From the NCBI GenBank assembly GCA_015060405.1, contig SUYN01000009.1:18965-82964 (forward strand): a DNA stretch of 64,000 nt. Reading direction: 5' to 3'. This DNA comes from Bacteroidales bacterium (lineage in GTDB: Bacteria; Bacteroidota; Bacteroidia; Bacteroidales; UBA932). The notes below the pieces were generated by a model, which was given only the letters and a program-made list of their open reading frames with translations, was not told the DNA's origin and did not search any database. Of this stretch, positions 18,722-27,344 are shown piece by piece (position 1 is the stretch's first letter; every line of letters begins with the position of its first letter). The position numbers were made by a program, and so were the translations under genes.

Positions 18722-19459
18722 CGCAATGGTGGCGGCGACGCGGCGGGCAGTGGTCTGCATGGTGCCGTATGGGTCGGACTCGCTTCCCATCGTGACCTGA
18801 GGGTTACGGAACGACATACAGCTTTCTACAGGCTCTCTGGCAGAGAAATGGAACTCTCTCGCGCCGGAGAGCCTTGCTGTTTCAGCTATGTTGCCCTCAT
18901 TGATGCCGCAGCCGGGCATGATTATTATCCTTCCTGCAGCCTTCTCTACAAGCTGAGTCAGCAGTGAAACACCCTCGATGGCAGTCGGCCTGCATCCTGA
19001 GGTGAGTATGCGGACACAGCCGAGCTCTATGATGTCCTCAAGCGCCTGGAACGGATCTGACGTGTGGTCGAAGGCCCTGTGGAAGGTCACAGGAGTGCCT
19101 CCCGCGGCATCCATGAGCCTTTTCATATTGACCTTGTCAACCGTTCCGTCAGGCCGCAGGCATCCGAATACAAGACCGTCGGCTCCAAGTTCCCTGGCAG
19201 CCCTGATGTCATAAAGCATCTCCCGTATTTCGTTCTCCGAGTAGAGGAAATCCCCGCCGCGAGGCCTGATGATGACGTTGAGCCCTATGCTGATGCCTGC
19301 CCTTGCCTGCCTTATCATGCCAACAGAAGGGGTGGTGCCTCCCTCCGGTATTCCGGCGCAAAGCTCCACCCTGTCTGCTCCGCCTTCCTGTGCGGCCATG
19401 CAGCTCGCGACAGAATTGGCGCATATTTCAAAGATATACCTATCTGATGCTGATCTCAT
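18707..19459 (-). CDS. cutC: Copper homeostasis protein CutC family
   Basis: A 250-residue TIM-barrel protein of the CutC family. Diagnostic segments are FEICANSVASCMAAQEGGAD, RVELCAGIPEGGTTPS, IIRPRGGDF and VTFHRAFDHTSDP. The family is linked to copper tolerance in some bacteria, but its biochemical role is disputed. I prefer the ATG at 19459, which overlaps the end of sppA by 20 bp; an ATG 57 bp earlier adds non-conserved residues. Probably co-transcribed behind sppA. Its 3' end overlaps tilS convergently. Confidence 0.92.
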   Translation of the reverse strand: MRSASDRYIFEICANSVASCMAAQEGGADRVELCAGIPEGGTTPSVGMIRQARAGISIGLNVIIRPRGGDFLYSENEIREMLYDIRAARELGADGLVFGCLRPDGTVDKVNMKRLMDAAGGTPVTFHRAFDHTSDPFQALEDIIELGCVRILTSGCRPTAIEGVSLLTQLVEKAAGRIIIMPGCGINEGNIAETARLSGAREFHFSAREPVESCMSFRNPQVTMGSESDPYGTMQTTARRVAATIASLKS

Positions 19460-21215
19460 ATGGTATGCGTGCGTAAACCTTTCCGCTTTCAGACGCGTTC
19501 CAGTCCTTGAATGCATTCTCTACGCTTTCGAACGGAGTGCCGGCAAATACACTGTTTCCGCCACCGAACGACTCGAGGAACATCTCGATCGGGCTGAGCG
19601 GTTTAGGATATTCAGCAATCTGGACATCATTGACGCTTTCCACGCCGTCGATACAGAAGGCTGCGTATCTGATGGCATCCTCGATGGTTCCGATCTCATC
19701 CACAAGACCGATCTCCAATGCATCCGAACCGGCCCATACGCGGCCCTGTGCTATGTTGTCGACAGCTTCCACAGTCATGTCCCTTCCTTCTGAAACGAGC
19801 TCCGTGAACTGGGTGTATATCCTTTCTACCGAAGCCTGCATGTAATCGATCTCGGCAGCGGTGAGAGGTCTTGTCATGTTCAGCATGTCAGCGTGCCTGT
19901 TGCTGTTGACAGGGGTGACGTTGACATGGAGCTTGTCCTTGAGCGTTCCGCTGATGTCAGGTATCATGCTGAATACGCCGATCGAGCCGGTGAGGGTGGT
20001 CGCATTCGAGATGATATGGTCGCAATTTGCTGATATCCAGTAGCCTCCTGATGCTGCATAGTCGCTGTATGATGCAATCACAGGAATGCCTCTTTTCCTT
20101 ATGAGGTCGATCTCGGCCTTGATCTTCTCTGATCCGAGGACGCTTCCTCCAGGTGAGTTCACGCGGAGTACAACTGCCTTGACTGTAGAGTCCTTCCTTA
20201 CGTCTGCAATGATCTTTGCAAACCTGTCGCCGGCAATTTCTTCTTTTGCATCTCCGTCCACGATGTCTCCTTCTGCATAGATGACAGCCACCTTCTTGTC
20301 AGCCTTAAGTTTAGGAGTGTTCTTGAGCTTCGCATAGTCAGGCAGCTGGATGGCCTTCACGTCCTCGAACTTCTCTACCACGAAAAGGTCGCAGAGGTTC
20401 TGCTGGAGCTCTTCGCGTGACACGAGCTCGTCCACGAGTCCCTTTTCGAGGAAGTCGGCAGGGAAGTTGAGCTCGAGGTTGTCAAGCAGGGCGTTGAAGG
20501 CTTCCGGGGTAAGGTTGCGTGACTGCGCGATCTCGTCTGCCATGCTCTTCCAGACGGCATCCACCATCGCCTTGTTCTGCTCCATGTTCTCGGGGCTGGA
20601 CGAATTCCTTACGAACATCTCGCCTGCAGATTTGTATTTTCCATGACGGATGAGCTGTACGTTTATTCCAAGCCTGTCGAGGATGTCCTTGAGGAAGATC
20701 ATCTGTGACGAGATACCGTTGAGCATGCTCATGCCGCCCTCATATCTGGTCATATATATCTTGTCCGACACTGATGCGAGATAATAGCCGGTATTGGTAG
20801 GGTTCTCGATGTATGAGATGACGGCTTTGCCGCTGTTGCGGAAATTCTTCAGGGCTGTCCTGAGTTCCTCGATCTGGGCGATACCTCCGCTTACATTGTC
20901 TGGCTTCATGTAGATGAACTTCACTGCAGGGTCTTCCGCTGCGGCATTTATGGCAGTGATCGCGCTGTAGATTCCTAAAGGTGTTGTGGCAGATCCTCCG
21001 GTAAGCATCGATACAGGATCGGCCTCCTGTGTCTGCTCGCTGAGTGACATTTCTGCAAAATTGATCTGCAGCACGGCTTCACGTGGCATTACAGGCTGCT
21101 TCTCTCCCGATGCTGCAATCCCGATTATCATTGCAGTCATCAGGAAGAATGCTGCAATGCCGAAAATAAACAGGCCCGCGATTGTGGCGAGCGTCATCTT
21201 GACAAAATCTTTCAT
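19440..21215 (-). CDS. sppA: Signal peptide peptidase SppA, 67K type
   Basis: A 591-residue membrane-bound serine protease that degrades cleaved signal peptides. The N-terminal membrane anchor (about 8-32) is followed by two tandem ClpP-like S49 domains. The catalytic Lys is in IRHGKYKSAGEMF of the first domain and the nucleophile Ser in SDYAASGGYWISANCD of the second, as in the E. coli Lys/Ser dyad enzyme. VLRVNSPGGSVLGSEKI is the oxyanion region. A -7 promoter box lies upstream; cutC follows with overlap. Confidence 0.96.
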   Translation of the reverse strand: MKDFVKMTLATIAGLFIFGIAAFFLMTAMIIGIAASGEKQPVMPREAVLQINFAEMSLSEQTQEADPVSMLTGGSATTPLGIYSAITAINAAAEDPAVKFIYMKPDNVSGGIAQIEELRTALKNFRNSGKAVISYIENPTNTGYYLASVSDKIYMTRYEGGMSMLNGISSQMIFLKDILDRLGINVQLIRHGKYKSAGEMFVRNSSSPENMEQNKAMVDAVWKSMADEIAQSRNLTPEAFNALLDNLELNFPADFLEKGLVDELVSREELQQNLCDLFVVEKFEDVKAIQLPDYAKLKNTPKLKADKKVAVIYAEGDIVDGDAKEEIAGDRFAKIIADVRKDSTVKAVVLRVNSPGGSVLGSEKIKAEIDLIRKRGIPVIASYSDYAASGGYWISANCDHIISNATTLTGSIGVFSMIPDISGTLKDKLHVNVTPVNSNRHADMLNMTRPLTAAEIDYMQASVERIYTQFTELVSEGRDMTVEAVDNIAQGRVWAGSDALEIGLVDEIGTIEDAIRYAAFCIDGVESVNDVQIAEYPKPLSPIEMFLESFGGGNSVFAGTPFESVENAFKDWNASESGKVYARIPYEISIR

Positions 21216-21260
21216 ATTTATCTCTGGTTAAATTATTCCTTTGATCAGACGCATGAACCC

Positions 21261-21268
21261 CAAATATA
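21261..21268 (-). promoter_or_regulatory. -7 element of sppA promoter
   Basis: TATATTTG on the minus strand, 45 bp before the sppA start. A TTG lies 22 bp upstream of it, slightly farther than usual. The rest of 21216-21479 holds no gene. Confidence 0.55.
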
Positions 21269-21439
21269 CTACAAAATCCTGACAAAACTGCAATTTTCTT
21301 CCCTAAAACCACATCAGGGACTTTCGGGAAGTCGTATGAGAGGCTGACTACCTATGTCTGGCAGCATCCGTCGTGTCGTGAGGGGGCGAAGAAAAGTGAA
21401 AAAATTAATGCGTGGCATGAAGTCGGCAGGACGATAATC

Positions 21440-21470
21440 TTTGTATTGTAAATACAAATCCCTATATTTG
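21440..21470 (+). promoter_or_regulatory. Promoter of the metal-uptake-like locus
   Basis: TTTG (21440-21443), exactly 19 bp, TATATTTG (21463-21470): an ideal Bacteroidetes promoter. The downstream ATG is only 10 bp after the -7 box, so the transcript would have almost no leader. Confidence 0.75.
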
Positions 21471-21479
21471 CGGATTGGT

Positions 21480-21941
21480 ATGAAGGTGTTGATTACAAAG
21501 ATTTCTGCAGCGCTGCTGGCCGGATGGTACATTGTCAGTGTCATCGGATTCGGTGTGCACACATGCAATGAAGAAGGCAGGAGCTTTGTGGTCGCTTTCT
21601 ATGAGGAAATGACCTGCGAGGAAGTTCATCCGGAGCATGTCAGCCACCATTCCGGCTGCTGTCATTGCTGCCATGAGGAAGTAGAAGGTCTGTGCATCAG
21701 GGCGGCATCATGCTGCTCGAATGATTATCAGGCTCTGGAGCTTACCGGTGCTGTGATTTCGGATGACAGCCGCGGTGACGATGTGGATGTCCTGAGATCC
21801 CATCCGTGCCCCGGTGTGCTGATGTGCAGCGCAGACAGTGATTCTGTATTCAGGACAACAATCAAATACGTTCATGAACCCGGGTCCGGGTATGAGGGGG
21901 TATGCGACCGTCAGGCGCTGCTCTCGATCTGGCGAATCTGA
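21480..21941 (+). CDS. Cys/His-rich exported protein upstream of TonB receptor (HYC_CC_PP-like)
   Basis: A 153-residue small exported protein. It starts at the ATG behind a strong promoter and has a hydrophobic signal or anchor (KISAALLAGWYIVSVIGFG). Then come paired cysteines and histidines: VHTC, MTCEEVHPEHVSHHSGCCHC, CHEEVEGLC and AASCCSNDYQALELTG. This pattern resembles small Bacteroidetes proteins encoded just before metal-related TonB receptors, where CC pairs precede a terminal beta motif. A role as periplasmic metal (for example copper) sensor or buffer is inference from residues and neighbours. Confidence 0.65.
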   Translation: MKVLITKISAALLAGWYIVSVIGFGVHTCNEEGRSFVVAFYEEMTCEEVHPEHVSHHSGCCHCCHEEVEGLCIRAASCCSNDYQALELTGAVISDDSRGDDVDVLRSHPCPGVLMCSADSDSVFRTTIKYVHEPGSGYEGVCDRQALLSIWRI

Positions 21942-22007
21942 CGGGAAGGATGATCACATCTTAAGGGACGATGATCGGTCCCGCTTGAGTCAGAAACAGA
22001 TATAATC

Positions 22008-24167
22008 ATGAAATCCTTTGATACAATGAAACATACAATAATTACAATAATCGCAGTCCTTGCGGCTGCAATCCCTTCTTTCGCACAGGTGCAGGGCGTG
22101 GACGGACAGATAGTGGACACGACTGACATCTATGGCGAAAGGGCAGACAGCCTTGATGCAGCTGTGTTTGTCTCGCGTCAGGAGGGAACTTACCTCATGA
22201 AGGGAAAGGAGATAAGGACAGAGGTCATCTCTGCCGCAGGTCTGTGCAAGATGGCCTGCTGCAACCTTGCAGAGAGCTTTGAGAACTCGGCCAGCGTGAC
22301 TGTCGGCTTCTCTGACGCCGTTACCGGCGCCCGTCAGATCCGTCTCCTCGGCCTTTCAGGAGTCTACACGCAGATGCTTGACGAGAACCGCCCGGTGATG
22401 CGCGGCCTGTCGGCTCCGTTCGGACTTTCCTATGTTCCCGGCCAGTGGCTGAACAGCATCCAGATCGCCAAAGGCTCGGGATCCGTGATCAACGGTGTGG
22501 AGTCGATGACCGGCCAGATCAATATGGAGCACCGCAAGCCGACAGATGAAAAGCCTCTTTTCCTTAATGCGGCAGTGATGAGCGACACCAAGGCCGACTT
22601 CAACGTGGCCTCATCCCTTCAGCTCAATGAAAACTGGAGCACTGTGCTCCTGGGTCATGTGTCAGGCAATGTCAGGCCCCACGACATGAATGGAGACACC
22701 TTTATGGATGATCCGAAGATGCTTCAGCTGAACTTTGCAAACCGTTGGCTCTACTATGCTCCGAGCGGTCTTCAGATCCGTTTCGGCGTACGTGCCCTTC
22801 AGGACAACCGGCTTGGAGGACAGATGATCTCCGAGGACGGAAGGGATGTCTTCTATGACAGACACACATACAAGCTCGGCTCAGACCAGCCATGGGGCTC
22901 TGACATAACGAACCGTTCTGTGAACGGCTATTTCAAGCTCGGACTTCCTCTGAGCGAGGACCAGAGCCATTCGATAGGAGTCATAGCCGATTATAACTAC
23001 CAGGATCTCAGTTCCTTCTTTGGAGCCACAAGCTACATCGCCGACCAGCATTCCGCATTCGCGAACTTCATATACCAGAACCAGCTGAATGAGGTACATC
23101 AGTACACATTGGGCTTCAGCGGAACCTTTGACCGCTACATCGAAGACTTCTCACGTACGGTGTGGACTGCCCTCGGAGAGAACACGGCTGCCAAGGACGG
23201 AGTTACCGACCTGATGAACGGAGGCCTGTTCGGAGAATATACTTTCAAGCCAAGTGAGGAGTTCACTGCCATAGTTGGCTTGCGCCAGGACTTCTACAAA
23301 CAGGGCGGCGGCAAGGCGGCAGGGAGATTCTCTCCGAGAATGACCCTGAAGTACGCACCCAACGAGTCAGTGATCATAAGGGCGAACGGAGGACGAGGAA
23401 TCAGGTATTCTACTCCTCTGATCGACAACATCGGAGTGTTCTCGACAGGAAAGGTCTTCAACGGAGCCTACAATGAGCATCTCCTTGAAGATGCCTGGAC
23501 CTTCGGCGGCAACCTGACATATTACCTTCCGTTCGGAGCATCCTCAAACACCTACATCAGCTTCGACTACTTCAAGACCATGTTCGCACAGCAGATGGTG
23601 GTAGACTACGAGCGTACTCACAATGCCATCGACTTCTATGCGCTTGACGGAAGACGTTCATACACAGATAACTATCAGCTGGACTTCAGCGTGGATCCGG
23701 TCGAGAGACTCAATGTCACGGTGACTGCGCGTTACACAGATGCGAAGATAGAACTCGACGGCAGGGGGCTTGTCGAGAAGCCTATGACAAGCCGCTTCAA
23801 GGGAGTCCTGAACATACAGTATGCGGCAAGGCTGAACAGATGGATATTTGACTTCACTGCTTCACTTAACGGTTCATGCCGCGTGTACAGCTTCATGGAA
23901 GACATGAAGGATGCGGACGGAAACCTTCTTTACAGGAACGGACGTACTCCTGTCTACCCTATGCTGTTCGCCCAGGTGACAAGACGTCTCAAGGGGGTCG
24001 ATATCTACATCGGTGCGGAGAACCTCACCAACTTCACCCAGCCTGATCCTATAATCAGCGCCTCGAATCCAAGTTCGCCACAGTTCGATGCAAGTGCGGT
24101 CTGGGGACCTCTCATGGGCTTCAAGTGCCATGCAGGTTTCAGGTTCACGCTCTGGAAAAAGGCTTGA
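22008..24167 (+). CDS. TonB-dependent receptor, probable metal/metallophore type
   Basis: A 719-residue outer-membrane receptor. The signal peptide is best seen from the second ATG at 22026 (MKHTIITIIAVLAAAIPSFA). No carboxypeptidase-regulatory N-terminal domain is present. The plug (about 50-170) carries an uncommon cysteine cluster, AAGLCKMACCNLAESFENS, followed by TGARQIRLLGLSGVYTQMLD. The 22-strand barrel runs to CHAGFRFTLWKKA. The cysteines, the Cys/His-rich protein before it and the HMA protein 46 bp after it point to copper or another soft metal rather than glycans; no SusD partner is present. Confidence 0.85.
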   Translation: MKSFDTMKHTIITIIAVLAAAIPSFAQVQGVDGQIVDTTDIYGERADSLDAAVFVSRQEGTYLMKGKEIRTEVISAAGLCKMACCNLAESFENSASVTVGFSDAVTGARQIRLLGLSGVYTQMLDENRPVMRGLSAPFGLSYVPGQWLNSIQIAKGSGSVINGVESMTGQINMEHRKPTDEKPLFLNAAVMSDTKADFNVASSLQLNENWSTVLLGHVSGNVRPHDMNGDTFMDDPKMLQLNFANRWLYYAPSGLQIRFGVRALQDNRLGGQMISEDGRDVFYDRHTYKLGSDQPWGSDITNRSVNGYFKLGLPLSEDQSHSIGVIADYNYQDLSSFFGATSYIADQHSAFANFIYQNQLNEVHQYTLGFSGTFDRYIEDFSRTVWTALGENTAAKDGVTDLMNGGLFGEYTFKPSEEFTAIVGLRQDFYKQGGGKAAGRFSPRMTLKYAPNESVIIRANGGRGIRYSTPLIDNIGVFSTGKVFNGAYNEHLLEDAWTFGGNLTYYLPFGASSNTYISFDYFKTMFAQQMVVDYERTHNAIDFYALDGRRSYTDNYQLDFSVDPVERLNVTVTARYTDAKIELDGRGLVEKPMTSRFKGVLNIQYAARLNRWIFDFTASLNGSCRVYSFMEDMKDADGNLLYRNGRTPVYPMLFAQVTRRLKGVDIYIGAENLTNFTQPDPIISASNPSSPQFDASAVWGPLMGFKCHAGFRFTLWKKA

Positions 24168-24213
24168 CACACAATTTAATGACTTTAAAGCAATAATTAA
24201 CCATTTGACAGAT

Positions 24214-24600
24214 ATGAAAAAGTTTTTGACATTCATCATTGTAGCTTCAATGACAGTCCTTTCAGCTTTTGCAGCAGATTCATCTGCAGATCAGAAGAAG
24301 GTAAAGAAATCTAAGGCAGACCTCAAGGAGGTGACCTGGAACGTGAACCTCCACTGCGAGAACTGTGTCGAGAAGGTAACCGAGAACATCGCTTTCGAGA
24401 AAGGTGTGAAGGACCTCAAGGTCTCTCTCGAGGAGGGTACCGTCTACATCAAATATGACTCTTCGAAGACTTCGGAGGAGACTCTTGCAGCAGCAATGAA
24501 GAAGCTTGGCTATGAAGTTTCTGCAGAGTGCGACTGCGGCCATGACCACGGCCACGGTCATGATCATGGACACGACCACAACCATTCACATAAACATTAA
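24214..24600 (+). CDS. Heavy-metal-associated (HMA) domain protein with His-rich tail
   Basis: A 128-residue exported protein. Signal peptide MKKFLTFIIVASMTVLSAFA; a Lys-rich linker; then one HMA ferredoxin-like domain (about 38-105) with the metal-binding loop HCENC (His47, Cys48, Cys51) and ending EVSAECDCG. The last 20 residues are almost only Gly, His and Asp (GHDHGHGHDHGHDHNHSHKH), a second metal site. It probably binds copper, zinc or nickel in the periplasm and hands it on from the receptor encoded upstream. I chose the ATG at 24214 for the signal peptide. Confidence 0.9.
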   Translation: MKKFLTFIIVASMTVLSAFAADSSADQKKVKKSKADLKEVTWNVNLHCENCVEKVTENIAFEKGVKDLKVSLEEGTVYIKYDSSKTSEETLAAAMKKLGYEVSAECDCGHDHGHGHDHGHDHNHSHKH

Positions 24601-24606
24601 TCAATA

Positions 24607-25470
24607 ATGTACAAGATTGTTTCAAAAGAAATGCTGACTCCTACGATCTGTAGGATGAATGTCGAGGCTCCGCGCCTGGCAAAGGCAGCAAATCCGGGAC
24701 AGTTCCTTATTGTCCGGGCTGATGAAAGAGGTGAGCGCATCCCTTTGACCATCAGTGATTATGATAAGGATGCGGGCACGATCACCATAGTGACCCAGCA
24801 GATCGGAGCCTCTTCGTCAGAGATCATATCTTACGAAGAAGGCGAAAGTTTCGCTGATGTGGTAGGCCCTCTGGGCATACCGTCTGAGTTCATAGGGATG
24901 AGTCCGGAGGAACTCAAGGCACAGAGATATGTGTTCATAGCAGGCGGAGTGGGCACGGCGCCGGTATATCCTCAGGTAAAGTGGCTTCATGAAAGGGGAG
25001 TCGCGGTGGATGTGATCATAGGTGCAAAGACTGCAGACCTCATGATATATGTCAAGGAGATGGAGGCTGTCTGCGACAATCTCTATCTCTGTACAGATGA
25101 CGGATCAGTGGGCTTCAAGGGCCTCGTGACGGCAAGACTTGAGAAACTTGTTCTTGAAGAAGGAAAGAAATACACCCAGGCTGTGGCCATCGGACCTATG
25201 ATCATGATGAAGTTCGCCACTCTCACAGCCAGAAAGCTCGAGCTCCCTATCATTGTCAGCCTCAACACCCTCATGGTCGACGGTACAGGAATGTGCGGAG
25301 CATGCCGTGTCACCGTTGCAGGAAAGACACGTTTCGCATGCGTCGAGGGTCCGGAATTCAACGGATATGACGTGGATTTTGACGAGGCTATGCGACGTCA
25401 GACAATGTACAGGAAGGAGGAAACCGATGCGAACGAGCATCATAAATGCAGAATAGGGAGGGGCAGATAA
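24607..25470 (+). CDS. NfnA-like FAD/NAD(P)-binding oxidoreductase subunit (sulfide/dihydroorotate dehydrogenase-like)
   Basis: A 287-residue flavoprotein. An FAD-binding barrel (1-100, with PGQFLIVRADERGERIPLTI) precedes an NAD(P)-binding domain (FIAGGVGTAPVYPQVKWL, about 110-215). The C-terminal [2Fe-2S] loop has Cys230, Cys233 and Cys245 (DGTGMCGACRV, RFACVEGPEF). In related NfnS subunits an Asp supplies the fourth ligand. With the next gene it forms the ferredoxin-NADP+ oxidoreductase pair that couples NADH, NADPH and ferredoxin pools. Its stop codon overlaps the next start by one base. Confidence 0.9.
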   Translation: MYKIVSKEMLTPTICRMNVEAPRLAKAANPGQFLIVRADERGERIPLTISDYDKDAGTITIVTQQIGASSSEIISYEEGESFADVVGPLGIPSEFIGMSPEELKAQRYVFIAGGVGTAPVYPQVKWLHERGVAVDVIIGAKTADLMIYVKEMEAVCDNLYLCTDDGSVGFKGLVTARLEKLVLEEGKKYTQAVAIGPMIMMKFATLTARKLELPIIVSLNTLMVDGTGMCGACRVTVAGKTRFACVEGPEFNGYDVDFDEAMRRQTMYRKEETDANEHHKCRIGRGR

Positions 25471-26855
25471 TGGCAAACAAGATACCAAGAGTACCGGTCA
25501 GGGAGCAGGATCCCAAGGTACGTGCAACCAATTTTGAAGAGGTATGCTATGGATATGACGAGCAGGAAGCTATGCTTGAGGCGACACGCTGCCTTCATTG
25601 CAAGAATCCTCGCTGCGTGGCAGCCTGCCCTGTAAGCATCAGCATCCCGAACTTCATCGCTCAGGTCGCGGAAGGCAACTTCACGGCTGCGGCTGAAATC
25701 ATTGCAAAGGACTCATCCCTGCCTGCGGTCTGCGGACGAGTGTGCCCGCAGGAGACACAGTGCGAGGGAAGCTGTATCCTCGGTGTCAAGGGAGAACCAG
25801 TGGCTATCGGCAAGCTCGAGAGATTTGTGGCGGACTGGAGCCGTGAGAACGGCGGAGTGAAGCCGGAAATCGCACCGGCAAACGGACACAAGGTGGCTGT
25901 CATAGGAAGTGGCCCTGCAGGACTTGCATGTGCATCGGACCTTGCGAAACTCGGCTATGCAGTGACAATATTCGAGGCCCTTCATCGTCCGGGCGGAGTG
26001 CTGGAGTACGGTATTCCTGAGTTCCGTCTCCCGAAGGACAAGGTAGTTGCTCCTGAAATAGAATCGGTAAAGGCACTCGGCGTAAAGATCGAGACAAATG
26101 TTATTGCGGGACGCACCATCACCATTGACACACTTCTTGATGACGAGGGATTCGACGCAGTCTTCATCGGATCAGGCGCCGGCCTTCCTAAGTTCATGGG
26201 CATCCCTGGCGAGAACTACAACGGAGTTTTCTCTGCTAATGAGTTCCTTACCAGAAACAACCTCATGAAGGCATATCGCGATGACTACATGACACCTATC
26301 CATGCAGGGCAGAAGGTAGTCGTTGTAGGTGGAGGAAATGTGGCTATGGATGCAGCACGTACTGCCCTCCGTCTCGGTGCAGAGACTACGATCGTATACC
26401 GCCGTACAGAGAATGAGCTTCCTGCGCGTCGCGAAGAGGTACACCATGCAAAGGAGGAGGGAATCAATTTCGCCATGCTGACCAACCCTGTGGAGATCCT
26501 CGCAGATGAGAAGGGGTGGGTCCGCGCGATCAAGTGTATCAGAATGGAACTTGGAGAACCTGATGAGAGCGGCAGAAGAAGTCCGGTAGCTGTCCCTGGC
26601 TCGGAGTTCGAGATCGAGACGGAGACCGTGATCATGTCTCTCGGAACCTCTCCTAACCCTCTCATCGCCAGGACCACAGACGGTCTGGAGGTGACCCGTC
26701 GCGGCTGCCTTGTAGCCGATGAAAGGGGAGCTACCACACGCGAGGGCGTTTTCGCCGGCGGTGATGCTGTGACAGGAGCGGCAACCGTCATCCTCGCCAT
26801 GGGAGCAGGAAGAAAAGCCGCTGCAGCTATACACGAATATATAACTTCGAAATAG
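25470..26855 (+). CDS. NfnB-like / glutamate synthase small-subunit-type NADPH oxidoreductase
   Basis: A 461-residue FAD and Fe-S protein. N-terminal cysteines CLHCKNPRCVAACP and CGRVCPQETQCEGSC bind two [4Fe-4S] clusters, as in DPYD/GltD-type subunits. FAD-binding GSGPAGLACASDLAKLGY starts near residue 147, the NADP-binding GGGNVAMDAARTALRLG near 280, and the final FAD motif is GVFAGGDAVTGAATV. The start at 25470 follows AGGGAGGGGCAG and gives the conserved MANKIPRVP; an ATG 24 bp upstream adds unrelated residues. No glutamate synthase large subunit is adjacent, which supports the Nfn role. Confidence 0.9.
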   Translation: MANKIPRVPVREQDPKVRATNFEEVCYGYDEQEAMLEATRCLHCKNPRCVAACPVSISIPNFIAQVAEGNFTAAAEIIAKDSSLPAVCGRVCPQETQCEGSCILGVKGEPVAIGKLERFVADWSRENGGVKPEIAPANGHKVAVIGSGPAGLACASDLAKLGYAVTIFEALHRPGGVLEYGIPEFRLPKDKVVAPEIESVKALGVKIETNVIAGRTITIDTLLDDEGFDAVFIGSGAGLPKFMGIPGENYNGVFSANEFLTRNNLMKAYRDDYMTPIHAGQKVVVVGGGNVAMDAARTALRLGAETTIVYRRTENELPARREEVHHAKEEGINFAMLTNPVEILADEKGWVRAIKCIRMELGEPDESGRRSPVAVPGSEFEIETETVIMSLGTSPNPLIARTTDGLEVTRRGCLVADERGATTREGVFAGGDAVTGAATVILAMGAGRKAAAAIHEYITSK

Positions 26856-26915
26856 CCTTTCCTGCAACCTTTGCATTCATGGATGCATCTATACACGCGG
26901 AATAGACAGAATACT

Positions 26916-27344
26916 ATGAAAACGTCAACACCTTTTTTCAGATTGGCCTTCCTTCTCGGATTGTCTTCATGTTCCGCCGCTCTCTTTGATACGGTTCCGG
27001 AGTACGGTACTCCGTATGCCGAACTGGAAGTCAGGGGGCTTGTGACGGACGAAGACAGGCAGCCCGTAAAAGGCATAGCTGTAGTTTATGATAATCTGAA
27101 TGATGGGCCTGACACTGTCTACACGGCAGCTGACGGAAGATTCCTGATAGAGGGAACGATGTTTCCGCGTGAAGAGATGAATCTTGTCTTCAGGGATGTT
27201 GATGGTGCAGAGAATGGCGGGACCTTCCAGACGAGGTCTGTCGACGTGAATATGGAACAGGTGGCGGACGGTCAGGGTCTATCGGACTACGGCAGGTTCG
27301 TCGGCGAGACGGAAGTCGTTCTGAAGAGAGTTCCGGAAGAATGA
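26916..27344 (+). CDS. Small lipoprotein of the radical-SAM-associated lipoprotein type
   Basis: A 142-residue lipoprotein with lipobox SSCS. VPEYGTPYAELEVRGLVTDE, then PVKGIAVVYDNL and YTAADGRFLIEGT, is a carboxypeptidase-regulatory-like beta-sandwich seen in Bacteroidetes lipoproteins that are often encoded next to a radical SAM enzyme. No radical SAM gene is adjacent here: an oxidoreductase lies upstream and a convergent ABC permease downstream. I chose the ATG at 26916 because it opens directly into the signal peptide. The function is unknown. Confidence 0.7.
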   Translation: MKTSTPFFRLAFLLGLSSCSAALFDTVPEYGTPYAELEVRGLVTDEDRQPVKGIAVVYDNLNDGPDTVYTAADGRFLIEGTMFPREEMNLVFRDVDGAENGGTFQTRSVDVNMEQVADGQGLSDYGRFVGETEVVLKRVPEE

